Positions 9,035 to 18,070 of a stretch of 56,107 bases of DNA are shown here, in pieces; the first letter of the stretch is position 1; each line of letters begins with the position of its first letter. The DNA comes from an uncultured Coriobacteriaceae bacterium (lineage in GTDB: Bacteria > Actinomycetota > Coriobacteriia > Coriobacteriales > UMGS124). Below the pieces are notes generated by a model. It had not been told where the DNA came from, did no database searches, and saw only the letters and a program-made list of their open reading frames with translations. The stretch is taken from assembly GCA_900539345.1 (NCBI GenBank), contig UQBS01000010.1, positions 1 to 56,107 of the forward strand. The letters run 5' to 3'. A program made the translations under genes and the position numbers.

Positions 9035-10384
9035 CTACCTTCCCTCCGTAAGAGAACCCTGTGGGCAACCGTCGGAGGAAGGGCACTCCCCGAAGATAAG
9101 CGCGTGCTCGTCGCCAGGAAGAGCAGCGCGTGCCTGGTCGCGCAGGCTGTTCACGCCGATAAAGAACTGGCGCATCATGACAACCATCAGATAGCGGCCA
9201 CGCGGGGTGAGCGTAAGCACTTCGTCGTCGTCGCGATCGAAAGCCCCGTTCATCTTCATGAACGCATACTCGACAGGCAGGCCCTGCGCCACCGAGCATC
9301 CAAAGCGCTCGTGCCAGGCCCGTTTGTCAATGGAGAGGCCGAACAGGTTCATCATGAACCTGTAGCGCATCCAGTCGCGCTTGGGGAACTTCGTCTGCGC
9401 CAACGTGGACAGGCCGCCCTGCGCGATGCGCTCGGAATAGTCACGCAGGGAGAACGTGTTGATGTAAAGACTGCCGTCGAGATACGAGATACCGCCCGAT
9501 CCGATGGCGGGGTATTCCTCATAGTTCACGACGTACTCGTCGATCATCTGACCCTCTTCACGGCTGAACGTGTAGCAGCTCGAGGGACGGAACTCGGGGT
9601 TGTCTCCACCGCAGAACCCGTCATAAATCTGATGGTAGAAACGCTCTTCGTTCTTGTAGTCGACGTGGCCCACCGTCTTCTCAATGCTGGCACGGCTCGC
9701 CGGAGACACCATGAGCGGGTAGAACGTCGTCTGGTTGGCGCCGCTCGCCTTGACCATCTCGATGTCGTGGGCAACCATCTCAGGCGTCTGCCCAGGGAAG
9801 TTAAAAATCATGTCGACGTTGAGAGACTTAAAGAGCTTGGCATCGGCGACCGAACGGATGCGCTCGAAAATCACCTGCGAGCTACCGTACTTGTTGTAGC
9901 GCGCCATACGCTTGAGCATGTCGTCGTCAAAACTCTGCACACCGACCGAGAGACGCTGCACGAGGCTCGAAAGGTCCTCGAGGTAGCCGGGCACAAGGTG
10001 GTTGGGGTTCGTCTCGCTTGAGACGTCGCGGATGGAGGGGAAGAGCTCACGGGCCAGGCCGATGGTTTGCGCGAGCTGGTCCATCATGACCGTGGGGGTG
10101 CCGCCGCCCACATAGACTTCCTCGAACGTATAACCGCGGTCGGCCAGACGACGCATTTCCTCGCGCATGGACTCGAAGTATTTGAGGGCGCGGTCCCGTT
10201 CAAAAGGAAAGCGGTTGAACGAGCAGTAGGGGCAAAGCACCTCGCAGAACGGCACATGCATGTACAGCATGTAATGCTGCTTGGGATTGGGGTCGGGCAG
10301 CGTCACGCCCGGCGTAGGGTCGAGCTTGAAGTACTTGCCGCCCAGAAGGCTGACGACACTTGAAAGCATTTTTTCTGCGAGCAT
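9035..10384 (-). CDS. HemW/coproporphyrinogen-oxidase-like radical SAM protein
   Basis: A 449-aa radical SAM enzyme of the HemN/HemW superfamily. The 4Fe-4S site is CEVLCPYC, with C47, C51 and C54 in CX3CX2C spacing. It is followed by YVGGGTPT, SSETNPNHL, RLSVGVQSFDDDML and a C-terminal LTPRGRYLMVVMM segment similar to the HemW domain. Family members handle haem (chaperone, anaerobic coproporphyrinogen oxidation or haem degradation); no haem-synthesis gene is linked here. A role in haem handling with the adjacent methyltransferase is possible but unproven. The start ATG at 10384 has AGGAG at 8-base spacing and follows the upstream stop by 4 bases. Confidence 0.85.
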   Translation of the reverse strand: MLAEKMLSSVVSLLGGKYFKLDPTPGVTLPDPNPKQHYMLYMHVPFCEVLCPYCSFNRFPFERDRALKYFESMREEMRRLADRGYTFEEVYVGGGTPTVMMDQLAQTIGLARELFPSIRDVSSETNPNHLVPGYLEDLSSLVQRLSVGVQSFDDDMLKRMARYNKYGSSQVIFERIRSVADAKLFKSLNVDMIFNFPGQTPEMVAHDIEMVKASGANQTTFYPLMVSPASRASIEKTVGHVDYKNEERFYHQIYDGFCGGDNPEFRPSSCYTFSREEGQMIDEYVVNYEEYPAIGSGGISYLDGSLYINTFSLRDYSERIAQGGLSTLAQTKFPKRDWMRYRFMMNLFGLSIDKRAWHERFGCSVAQGLPVEYAFMKMNGAFDRDDDEVLTLTPRGRYLMVVMMRQFFIGVNSLRDQARAALPGDEHALIFGECPSSDGCPQGSLTEGR

Positions 10385-10388
10385 GGCG

Positions 10389-11087
10389 TTACTCCTGCTC
10401 CCCTGCCATCAGGCTGGCGGTATCGGGGTCGTAGCCTTGAAGCGTGCAGGCATAAGTGCCGTCGACACCACGCTGCCACACGAAGCTGATAAGCGGCTCA
10501 GGAGCCTCATCCTGAGAAGTGGCCTTTGCACCAGACTGGTCGGTGACGGGAGCCAGAGTGTTGGAGCACACGCTGTAGACAACCGTGTTGACCTCATCGT
10601 TTTCAAACATCGCCATGGCAAGCGTGAAAGCCTGACTCTGCGAAGCACTGACAAGCTGGGGAAGCGTGCGCGGAGAATCGTTCAGCACGACGACCGTTGC
10701 CGTCGCGCTCTGCGCGTCGTAGGCGGACGACACCATGCTCGGGAACTTGACGATATCGCCAGCCCAACTCACACCAGAGGTCGCAGCCTTCTCAACACTG
10801 GCGGCATCGACCTTCTTGTCAAAGGAAGCTACGCTCATAAGCTGGATGTTCTTGCAAGCAACCTGGGCAAAGAGGATTCCCACGACAAGGATGAACACCA
10901 CGAAAACCAGCGCGCGGCCAATCACCTTCTCGACCGACATGCCCACGGGATCGTCAAGCGCAATGGGATCCAACGCGTCAACAGACGCGCGCTTCTCCTC
11001 AAGGCGCTCCATCTCCTCATCGGCCAGTGTGTAGCCGTGCGGGCGTTCAGTGGTCTGCTCGTTTTGAGCATTATTGGGCTCTGACAT
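10389..11087 (-). CDS. Unknown single-pass membrane protein
   Basis: A 232-aa protein I do not recognise. It has a charged, acidic cytoplasmic N-terminus (about 60 residues), one membrane helix at about residues 60-77 (VFVVFILVVGILFAQVA) and an extracytoplasmic domain of about 150 residues with two cysteines. It is the first gene of the long minus-strand run, with its own likely promoter at 11178-11207, and lies 4 bases before the HemW-like gene. The outside domain has no clear catalytic motif. Confidence 0.7.
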   Translation of the reverse strand: MSEPNNAQNEQTTERPHGYTLADEEMERLEEKRASVDALDPIALDDPVGMSVEKVIGRALVFVVFILVVGILFAQVACKNIQLMSVASFDKKVDAASVEKAATSGVSWAGDIVKFPSMVSSAYDAQSATATVVVLNDSPRTLPQLVSASQSQAFTLAMAMFENDEVNTVVYSVCSNTLAPVTDQSGAKATSQDEAPEPLISFVWQRGVDGTYACTLQGYDPDTASLMAGEQE

Positions 11088-11177
11088 ACGGTCAACTTTC
11101 TATGTTGTCGCGAAGTCGACGGACAATGAAACAACTTTGGAACCACCGAGGCGATTCCGGGCCATGCTATACATGCA

Positions 11178-11207
11178 ACTATAAAGCAGCTGATAAGGTT
11201 TTACCAA
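11178..11207 (-). promoter_or_regulatory. Promoter of the unknown-protein/HemW-like/purE/ior run
   Basis: Minus-strand TTGGTA and TATAGT hexamers are separated by 18 bases, about 90 bases before the ATG at 11087. It is the only good promoter seen upstream of the run that ends with the metallophosphoesterase. Confidence 0.5.
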
Positions 11208-11235
11208 CGCCGAGCGGTCTCTTCGCACAATGGCA

Positions 11236-12981
11236 CTATTCGAACTGCATACGGTAATAGCGCTCGTACGTACCTCCCTGCTTCATAAGCTCATCATGCG
11301 TGCCGACTTGCTGCACACGCCCGTCCTCGATAACGGCAATGGCGTGGGCGTGCCGGATGGTAGAAAGCCGATGCGCAATGATGAGAACAGTGCGGCCGCG
11401 CGAAAGGGCGGCAAGGCTTTCTTGGACAAGCGACTCACTTTCGTTGTCCAAAGCGCTCGTCGCCTCGTCAAGCACGATGATGGAAGGGTCTTTCAAGAAA
11501 ACGCGGGCAATGGCGACACGCTGCTTCTGTCCACCCGACAGGCGGGCGCCGCGCTCACCGACAAGCGTGTCATACCCTTGAGGCAGGCTGGTAATGAAGT
11601 CATGGATGTTGGCCCTCTTGGCTGCCTCGACAATGCGTTCCCTGCTCGCCGAAAAGTCACCATAGGCAATGTTTTCGGCGATTGTCGCATCGAACAGGTA
11701 GACGTCTTGCTGCACGAAACCGACGGCTCGCCGCAAACTTGCCAAGCTTACCTGTCTCACGTCGACACCATCGATGCACACGCTGCCCTCGTCAACGTCG
11801 TAGAAACGCGGAAGCAGCGAGCAGGTGGTCGTCTTGCCGCCGCCCGAAGGCCCAACAAGCGCAACAGTCTGCCCCGCCTCGACATGCAAGGTAAGACCCC
11901 TGAGGGCAGGGGCGTTCTCGCCATAAGAGAAATGGACGTCGTTGAAGTCGACACGGCCGCAGGCAACCTCGAGATCGGGGGCTCCTGTCTGCTCGCGCAC
12001 GTCGAGAGGGCAGTCCACTATCTCGCAGAAACGTCTGAATCCAGCGGCAGCCTTTTGGAAAACCTCGGTGAAGTTGACGAGCGTCTCGATGGGTGTGGCA
12101 AGAATGCCAATGTAGAGGGCAAATATCGCAAGGTCAGCAGCGGAAATCTCACCGAGGGCAACCCGATAGCCGCCGAACACGATGACAACCGTGTACAACA
12201 TGCCCGAAAGCGTCGAGCTCATGGCATTGAAGAATCCCATGGCCTTGTATGTCGCGGTCTTCGACGAAAGGTAAGCATTGTTGGATGCGGCAAATCGGGT
12301 ACGCTCGTGGTCCTCGGCAACGAACGCCTTGACGGTGCGCACGCCCTGCAAGGTATCTTCCAGTTGTGAGTTCACGGCAGAAATTTTCACGCGATTGTCG
12401 CGAAACGTCGCTTTAAGCTGCTTGTTCTTAACGATGAGATACCCAACGGCCACGGCGCACACAACAAAGACCGCCAGGGCAAGTGCAAGGTCAATGGTGG
12501 AAAGAATGACAAGCATGCCAACGATCTCGATAACGGAGATGACGATGTTCTCCGGGCCATGGTGCGCCGCCTCGGAAATGTCAAACAAGTCATTTGTGAC
12601 GCGGCTCATAAGATCGCCGGTCTTGGCCTTGTCATACCACGCAAATGAAAAGCGCTCGTAAGCGTCGAACAGGTCCTGACGCATGCGCGTCTCCATGCGA
12701 ACGCCCATGATGTGGCCCCAAGCTCCCACAAAGTAACGGCATCCAAAGCGAACCAGGTACATGGCGGCCAAACACGCTAACAAAGTTCCCAGTGCCGAAA
12801 GGATTTCTGCCGCATCGCTCGCGAACAGACCCGAACTCAGTGTGCGCAGAATCTGAGGGAAGGCAAGGTCAATGCCGGCAACGATGAGGGCGCACGCCAT
12901 ATCTGCCCAAAAGAGCCCGCCTTGTCCCTTGTAATACGAGACAAAGCGGGCAAAAGTTCCAGGTTGGGATGAGTGTTTCAT
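11236..12981 (-). CDS. ABC exporter, fused permease and ATPase
   Basis: A type IV ABC exporter half-transporter of 581 aa that should work as a dimer. Six membrane helices fill residues 20-310. The ATPase domain has Walker A GPSGGGKTT near 380, the signature LSGGQ near 483, Walker B IIVLDEATSAL near 505 and the switch histidine in IAHRLSTI near 540, so it is complete. Substrate (lipid, drug or peptide) is unknown. The frame extends upstream to 13209, but that stretch lies inside the NUDIX gene and is Arg/Ser-rich shadow sequence; the ATG at 12981 is chosen, with GGAGG 12 bases upstream. It follows the NUDIX stop by 7 bases. Confidence 0.92.
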   Translation of the reverse strand: MKHSSQPGTFARFVSYYKGQGGLFWADMACALIVAGIDLAFPQILRTLSSGLFASDAAEILSALGTLLACLAAMYLVRFGCRYFVGAWGHIMGVRMETRMRQDLFDAYERFSFAWYDKAKTGDLMSRVTNDLFDISEAAHHGPENIVISVIEIVGMLVILSTIDLALALAVFVVCAVAVGYLIVKNKQLKATFRDNRVKISAVNSQLEDTLQGVRTVKAFVAEDHERTRFAASNNAYLSSKTATYKAMGFFNAMSSTLSGMLYTVVIVFGGYRVALGEISAADLAIFALYIGILATPIETLVNFTEVFQKAAAGFRRFCEIVDCPLDVREQTGAPDLEVACGRVDFNDVHFSYGENAPALRGLTLHVEAGQTVALVGPSGGGKTTTCSLLPRFYDVDEGSVCIDGVDVRQVSLASLRRAVGFVQQDVYLFDATIAENIAYGDFSASRERIVEAAKRANIHDFITSLPQGYDTLVGERGARLSGGQKQRVAIARVFLKDPSIIVLDEATSALDNESESLVQESLAALSRGRTVLIIAHRLSTIRHAHAIAVIEDGRVQQVGTHDELMKQGGTYERYYRMQFE

Positions 12982-12988
12982 AAGGGCG

Positions 12989-13717
12989 CTAAGCCTCCAT
13001 GCGGCGCGAAATCGCCTCGCAGAGAAGAATCCCGACCACCGTTTTGGCGTCGATGACCTTGCCATCGAGGACCTGGTCGACCATCTCGTTGAGATCGACG
13101 AGGTCGACGTTGATGAACTCGTCATCGTCGGGTGAAGCGCCCACAAAAGAAAGACCCATGGCCATATAGAGGTGAAGCAACTCGTCGGAATACCCCGGCG
13201 CCGGCGCAATGGGCCCGAGATAGGCCATACGTTCGGCCAAATAGCCGGTTTCCTCCATCAACTCGCGCGCGGCGGCCGTAGCGGGATCTTCGCCGGGTTC
13301 CATCTTGCCTGCAGGAATCTCGACCGTAACCTGCTCAAGGGGCGTGCGGTACTGATGAACAAGCACAATTTTGCCGTCATCAGTCAGGGCAATGACAGCC
13401 ACAGCACCAGGATGACGCACGATGTCGCGATGCCCCAAAGAACCGTTAGGCAGGCGAACCGTGGTGTCTTCCACCGAGAGGTAGTCGCCGCGCCAGACCA
13501 TACGAGAATCAAGGATGGTCTCAGTGAGACCATCCTGTGGCAAAGAGTCGTCCTCGACGGGCGGCTGGGGAGCCTTCGCCTTGTTGCGAGCACGCCGCGA
13601 ACGGATGAAGTCATCGTCAAAAACCGGCGTGACATCACAGACGGACGCATCGTCGATGTTCGATGCGTCGCTGTCAGCTGCAGGCGAGACAAGCTCCGCC
13701 GCGTCGAAGTCCTCCAT
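12989..13717 (-). CDS. NUDIX hydrolase, ADP-ribose pyrophosphatase type
   Basis: A 242-aa protein with a complete NUDIX box, GKMEPGEDPATAAARELMEETGY (described by ends: G137 to the EETG motif near 158), preceded by VEIPA as in ADP-ribose pyrophosphatases. It likely hydrolyses ADP-ribose or a related nucleoside diphosphate. The catalytic domain begins near residue 65. The first 65 residues are an acidic, probably disordered extension with a basic patch (RSRRARNKAK) that is not typical of the family. Start ATG at 13717 with AGGATTAAGG across the purD stop, giving tight coupling to purD. Confidence 0.88.
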   Translation of the reverse strand: MEDFDAAELVSPAADSDASNIDDASVCDVTPVFDDDFIRSRRARNKAKAPQPPVEDDSLPQDGLTETILDSRMVWRGDYLSVEDTTVRLPNGSLGHRDIVRHPGAVAVIALTDDGKIVLVHQYRTPLEQVTVEIPAGKMEPGEDPATAAARELMEETGYLAERMAYLGPIAPAPGYSDELLHLYMAMGLSFVGASPDDDEFINVDLVDLNEMVDQVLDGKVIDAKTVVGILLCEAISRRMEA

Positions 13718-13722
13718 ATGCC

Positions 13723-15021
13723 TTAATCCTCCCAGGCGCTGCGGCCGCGAAGAGCACGGGCGCCGATATCGCGACGCAGCGTCTTGCCTTCAAACTCGAT
13801 GAGGTCGCAGCCCTCATAGGCGCGCTCGCGAGCCTGGGCAAACGTGGCGCCCAGAGCCGTGACATTGAGAACGCGACCACCGGAGGTGCGCAGAACGCCC
13901 TGCTCATCGAGGGTCGTACCAGCATGGTAGACCGTGACACCGGGAAGAGCCTCGGCACGCTCGATGCCCGAAATCTCGATGCCCTTGGGATAGGAACCGG
14001 GATAGCCGGCACTTGCAAGGACGACGCTGACCGCCCACTCGTCGCGCCATGCAAGCTCGATCTCGCTAAGGCGACCTTGGGCCACGGCGAGCATGACCTC
14101 GACAAGATCGGTCTTGAGACGAGGCAGGATAACCTGCGTCTCGGGATCGCCGAAACGAGCGTTGAACTCAAGCACCTTGGGACCCTCAGGCGTGAGCATG
14201 AAGCCACCGTACAGCACGCCGCGGTACTCGATGCCGTCAGCGACAAGACCGTCTGCCACCGTCTGCATTGCAGCAGCCATGGTGGCGTATTCCTCATCGG
14301 TGACGATGGGCACCGGCGAGTAGACGCCCATGCCGCCCGTGTTGGGACCCAGGTCACCCTCGAGGGCACGCTTGTGATCCTGAGCAGTAGCCATGAGACG
14401 CACGGTGGAACCATCGACGAAGGCGAGCAGCGAGCACTCGGGGCCCGTCAGGCCCTCTTCGATGACGACGGTGGAGCCGGCTTCACCGAAGTGACCCGAG
14501 AAGCAATCACGCACGGCCTCAAGAGCCTCCTGCTCGCTGGTGGCGACGACGACGCCCTTACCAGCGGCAAGGCCGTCGGCCTTCACCACGAGAACCTTCA
14601 CGCCAGCAGCGAAGCGCTGTGCGACGTATGCCTCGGCACCGGCCTGCTCGGTAAAGCTGCGATACGCAGCAGTAGGAATGCCATGGCGCTCCATGAACTC
14701 CTTGGCGAAGCGCTTGGACCCCTCCATCTGGGCACCTTGGGCACCTGGGCCAAAGGCGGGAATGCCCTTGGCGCGCACCGCATCGGCAACGCCGGCCACA
14801 AGCGGGGCCTCAGGACCGATTACCACAAGCCCCACGCCATGCTCGGCGGCATAATCGGCCACTGCGGCAGGGTCGTTGATGTCAAGCTTGATGTTCGTCG
14901 CAATAGCAGCCGTTCCACCGTTGCCGGGAGCAACATAGAGCGCATCGCACAGCGGCGAAGCCTTGAGCGCGACCACAATGGCATGCTCGCGACCGCCCGA
15001 ACCCAGAAGCAGGATATCCAT
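13723..15021 (-). CDS. purD: Phosphoribosylamine-glycine ligase (GARS)
   Basis: PurD joins glycine to phosphoribosylamine using ATP in purine synthesis. The 432-aa product has the N-terminal LLLGSGGREHA motif, the ATP-grasp region with VVKADGLAAGKGV near 143, and NTGGMGVYSPVP and EFNARFGDPETQ near 230 and 290. Start ATG at 15021 with GAGGGG upstream; the frame starts 18 bases earlier without support. It lies 48 bp after purA and 5 bp before the NUDIX gene. Confidence 0.96.
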   Translation of the reverse strand: MDILLLGSGGREHAIVVALKASPLCDALYVAPGNGGTAAIATNIKLDINDPAAVADYAAEHGVGLVVIGPEAPLVAGVADAVRAKGIPAFGPGAQGAQMEGSKRFAKEFMERHGIPTAAYRSFTEQAGAEAYVAQRFAAGVKVLVVKADGLAAGKGVVVATSEQEALEAVRDCFSGHFGEAGSTVVIEEGLTGPECSLLAFVDGSTVRLMATAQDHKRALEGDLGPNTGGMGVYSPVPIVTDEEYATMAAAMQTVADGLVADGIEYRGVLYGGFMLTPEGPKVLEFNARFGDPETQVILPRLKTDLVEVMLAVAQGRLSEIELAWRDEWAVSVVLASAGYPGSYPKGIEISGIERAEALPGVTVYHAGTTLDEQGVLRTSGGRVLNVTALGATFAQARERAYEGCDLIEFEGKTLRRDIGARALRGRSAWED

Positions 15022-15069
15022 GGTGTCGTGTCCCCTCAATCTCTTTGACAGTCCCGTACCCGCAGGTCG

Positions 15070-16353
15070 TTACCAATACCTCATGATGGTCTGCTCGCGC
15101 GAAGGACCAACGGCCACGATGGAAACGCGGACACCCGCGAGCTCCTCGATAAAGGCGATGTAGTCCTTGGCAGCCTGGGGCAGCTCATCGAACGTACGGC
15201 AACCGGAAATGTCGCAGTTCCAACCCTTGACCTCTTCGTAGATGGGCTTGGCGTGATGGAAGAGGGTCTGGTTCTGCGGGGCGGTGCGAAGGATCTGGCC
15301 GTCGCAGTCATAGGCGACGCAGACCTTGATGGTGTCGAAGGCCGAGAGAACGTCGAGCTTGGTGATGGCGAGATCGGTCAGACCGTTCACGCGGGCGGCA
15401 TAGGCGATGGTTACCGCGTCATACCAACCGCAGCGACGCTTGCGACCCGTCGTGACACCGTACTCGCCGCCAATCTGGCACAGCTTGTCGCCGCACTCGT
15501 CGTCCTCGGGAATCTCGGTGGGGAAGGGGCCCGAGCCAACGCGGGTGATGTAGGCCTTCGCAATGCCAAGCACGCGGTCGACATACTTCATGCCCACGCC
15601 AGAACCCGTGACGGAGCCGCCGGCCGAGCAGTTCGACGAGGTGACGAAGGGGTAGGTGCCGAAATCGATGTCGAGCATCGTGGCCTGAGCGCCCTCGAAC
15701 AGGACCTTCTTGCCGGCCTCGAGCTCGTCGTTGAGCATAATGGAGGTCTCGGCGATGTGCGGGGCAAGCCTCTCGGCGTAAGGGAGGTACTCGTCGCAGA
15801 TCTGGTCGACGGTATAGGTGGGCAGACCATAGACCTTGGAGAGGATGTCGTTCTTCTCAGGCAGGGCAGCGGCGACCTTCTCGCGGAAGATGCCCGGGTC
15901 GAGCATGTCCTGCATACGCAGGCCCATGCGCGAAGCCTTGTCCTGATAGGCCGGGCCGATGCCGCGGCGCGTGGTGCCGATCAAGTTCATGCCCAGGCGA
16001 CGCTCGGAGGCGCCGTCGAGGTCACGGTGGTACGGCATGATGATGTGGGCGTTGCTCGAGATCGTAAGGCGCTCGCAGCTGATGTCTTCCTGCGCCAGCG
16101 TGTCAATCTCACCCAGGAGCACCTTGGGATCCACGACGCAGCCATTGCCGATGACAGGGGTCACGTTTTCGTACATGACACCCGAGGGAATGAGGTGCAG
16201 CGCCAGATGGTGCTTGGGCGTGATGACCGTGTGGCCGGCGTTGTTGCCGCCCTGGAAGCGCACCACGTAATCATAGTCGCTGGAGAGAAGGTCGGTGATC
16301 TTACCCTTGCCTTCATCGCCCCATTGAGAACCGACAAGAACAGTTGCGGGCAT
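15070..16353 (-). CDS. purA: Adenylosuccinate synthetase
   Basis: PurA makes adenylosuccinate from IMP, aspartate and GTP, the first committed step to AMP. The 427-aa product opens with VLVGSQWGDEGKGK (the GTP loop), then FQGGNNAGHT near 40, GTTRRGIGPAY near 128 and TGRKRRCGW near 298. The start is ATG at 16353; an upstream in-frame ATG at 16383 adds ten unconserved residues. A leader of about 60 bases separates it from a -10 element at 16416. It heads the purA-purD-NUDIX-ABC run. Confidence 0.96.
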   Translation of the reverse strand: MPATVLVGSQWGDEGKGKITDLLSSDYDYVVRFQGGNNAGHTVITPKHHLALHLIPSGVMYENVTPVIGNGCVVDPKVLLGEIDTLAQEDISCERLTISSNAHIIMPYHRDLDGASERRLGMNLIGTTRRGIGPAYQDKASRMGLRMQDMLDPGIFREKVAAALPEKNDILSKVYGLPTYTVDQICDEYLPYAERLAPHIAETSIMLNDELEAGKKVLFEGAQATMLDIDFGTYPFVTSSNCSAGGSVTGSGVGMKYVDRVLGIAKAYITRVGSGPFPTEIPEDDECGDKLCQIGGEYGVTTGRKRRCGWYDAVTIAYAARVNGLTDLAITKLDVLSAFDTIKVCVAYDCDGQILRTAPQNQTLFHHAKPIYEEVKGWNCDISGCRTFDELPQAAKDYIAFIEELAGVRVSIVAVGPSREQTIMRYW

Positions 16354-16415
16354 GGTTGCTCTTTTCGCATCAAGGCCGGGCACATGCGCGCCTCGGCCGA
16401 CATACAGACGAAAAG

Positions 16416-16421
16416 ATTATA
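16416..16421 (-). promoter_or_regulatory. Likely -10 element of the purA promoter
   Basis: A perfect TATAAT on the minus strand, about 60 bases before purA. The hexamer 17 bases upstream (CATTGT) is a poor -35. The rest of 16422-16503 shows nothing else. Confidence 0.4.
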
Positions 16422-16503
16422 ACCGTGCAGGAGCCTCAACAATGGGCAGGGCGCGCGTCGGCGCAATCTATGCGCAAGCTCAATACCGCTTGCCCACGTT
16501 AGG

Positions 16504-17886
16504 TTACCCCTCGTGGAGGGCCAGGTTGCGAAACGCGGTACGGTCGGCGATGAACGCAAGCGGCACCGTCACGCCCGAGCGGCCTGCACGGTTCTTTGCG
16601 ACGATGACGTTGGCGGTGCCCAGAGGCGGCCTTTCATGGCGCTCGTCGGCCGCCTCTTCCTCGGAGAGAGAACGGTCGAGGAACATGACCGTGTCGGCGT
16701 CCTGCTCGATTGCGCCGGACTCACGCAGGTCGGCGAGAACCGGTCGCTTGTCGGGGCGCTTGTCGACCTCACGGTTGAGCTGCGACAGGGCAATGACGGG
16801 AACCTTGAGGTCTTTGGCCAGAACCTTGAGGGCACGGGAAATCTCACCCACGGCGGTAGACATGGAGTCGTTCTTGTTGCGACCGACAGGCTCAATGAGC
16901 TGCAGGTAGTCGACGATGATGAGACCATGGTCCTTTCCGTGCAGCAAACGGCGCGCCTTGGTGCGAATCTCGATGACGTTGGTGCCGGCCGTGTCGTCGA
17001 TGGTCATATCGATGTTGTTGAGGCGCTCGGACGCCTCAAAGATGGCCGGCCACATCTCGTCGGGGACGTTACCGGAACGCACGTCCTCGTTTGAGACGGC
17101 GGCCTCCGAACAGATGAGACGCGTTGCAATCTCAGAGCCGCTCATCTCGAGCGAGAAGAAGAGCACGCTGACGCCCGCTTTGGCCGCGTTGAGGGCAAGC
17201 GATAGGGCAAACGAGGTCTTACCGACGCCGGGTCGGGCTCCCACGACGTTGAGCGAGCCGGGCCGCATGCCCATCAACACCTTGTCGAGCAGGTCGAAGC
17301 CCGTTGCAACACCGGCAGTGTGGCCGCGGTTGAGCGCGATTTCCTCGATCTCGGCGTAGGCTTCTTGCACGAAGTCGCCCAAAGGACGGGCATTTGAAGA
17401 CACTTGTTTGTCGGTGACCGTGAGCAGAAGCTCTTCAGACTGGCGCACAATGTCTTCGATGTCATCGGGGGGCGCATCAAACGCAAGTGCCGTAATGGAG
17501 GTCGAGGCGGCAATAAGCCTGCGCAGAATGGCGTCGCGCTTGACGATGTCGGCATGATGGCGCCAGTTGACCAAGGCAAAGGAGTTGTTAGCGAGGTCGA
17601 CAATGAACGCAGGGCCTCCCACTCGGGCAAGGTCACCTGATGCAGAAAGGTACTCGGTAAGAGAGACCTGGTCGATGGGGATGTCGCGGCGATGCAGCTC
17701 GAGAATGGCAGCAAAAACCGTACGGTTTGAAGGGCGATAGAAGTCGTCAACCTGAAGCTTAAATGCCAGCTCCGGGGTGACTTCAGCCGACAGAATCGCA
17801 GCGGCAAGGACAGCAGCCTCAGCTTCGGGACTTTGCGGGAGCGGGTTTCCACCTGTAAGGCGCGGATCGTTCTCGTTGATATCCAT
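16504..17886 (-). CDS. dnaB: Replicative DNA helicase
   Basis: DnaB is the hexameric 5'-3' helicase of the replication fork. The 460-aa product has the helical N-terminal domain (PQSPEAEAAVLAAAI near residue 15), a linker, and a RecA-like domain with Walker A ARPGVGKTS near 225, GLIIVDYLQL near 325 and SQLNREVDKR near 375. There is no intein. The start is ATG at 17886 with GGAGGAG upstream; the frame continues to 18027, but that part crosses the rplI terminator region. The likely loader DciA is encoded between recF and gyrB in the same window. Confidence 0.96.
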   Translation of the reverse strand: MDINENDPRLTGGNPLPQSPEAEAAVLAAAILSAEVTPELAFKLQVDDFYRPSNRTVFAAILELHRRDIPIDQVSLTEYLSASGDLARVGGPAFIVDLANNSFALVNWRHHADIVKRDAILRRLIAASTSITALAFDAPPDDIEDIVRQSEELLLTVTDKQVSSNARPLGDFVQEAYAEIEEIALNRGHTAGVATGFDLLDKVLMGMRPGSLNVVGARPGVGKTSFALSLALNAAKAGVSVLFFSLEMSGSEIATRLICSEAAVSNEDVRSGNVPDEMWPAIFEASERLNNIDMTIDDTAGTNVIEIRTKARRLLHGKDHGLIIVDYLQLIEPVGRNKNDSMSTAVGEISRALKVLAKDLKVPVIALSQLNREVDKRPDKRPVLADLRESGAIEQDADTVMFLDRSLSEEEAADERHERPPLGTANVIVAKNRAGRSGVTVPLAFIADRTAFRNLALHEG

Positions 17887-18008
17887 CGAAGCAGCTCCTC
17901 CAAACTGTTCGTCGTGCCACATCGTATGCCAGCGGCACATACCGCGTGCGAACACCTGATTGTAATCGCGAAGCAGAGAGCTGGGACCCCTATCTGTGTT
18001 CGCGCATG

Positions 18009-18043
18009 AAAAAAGGGACACCGACACGTCGGCGTCCCTTTTT
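18009..18043 (-). terminator. Rho-independent terminator of the rpsF-rplI operon
   Basis: A perfect-looking hairpin (GGGAC-CCGA/TCGG-GTCCC with A/G bulge) followed by six Ts on the minus strand, 28 bases after the rplI stop. The A run on the other side also makes it potentially bidirectional. Confidence 0.85.
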
Positions 18044-18070
18044 AAAAGCTATGCACAAGGCAGAGCCGAT

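Noticed and set aside
12982..13209. N-terminal extension of the ABC exporter to 13209
   Set aside because: It overlaps the NUDIX gene and is Arg/Ser-rich shadow sequence unlike any exporter start.
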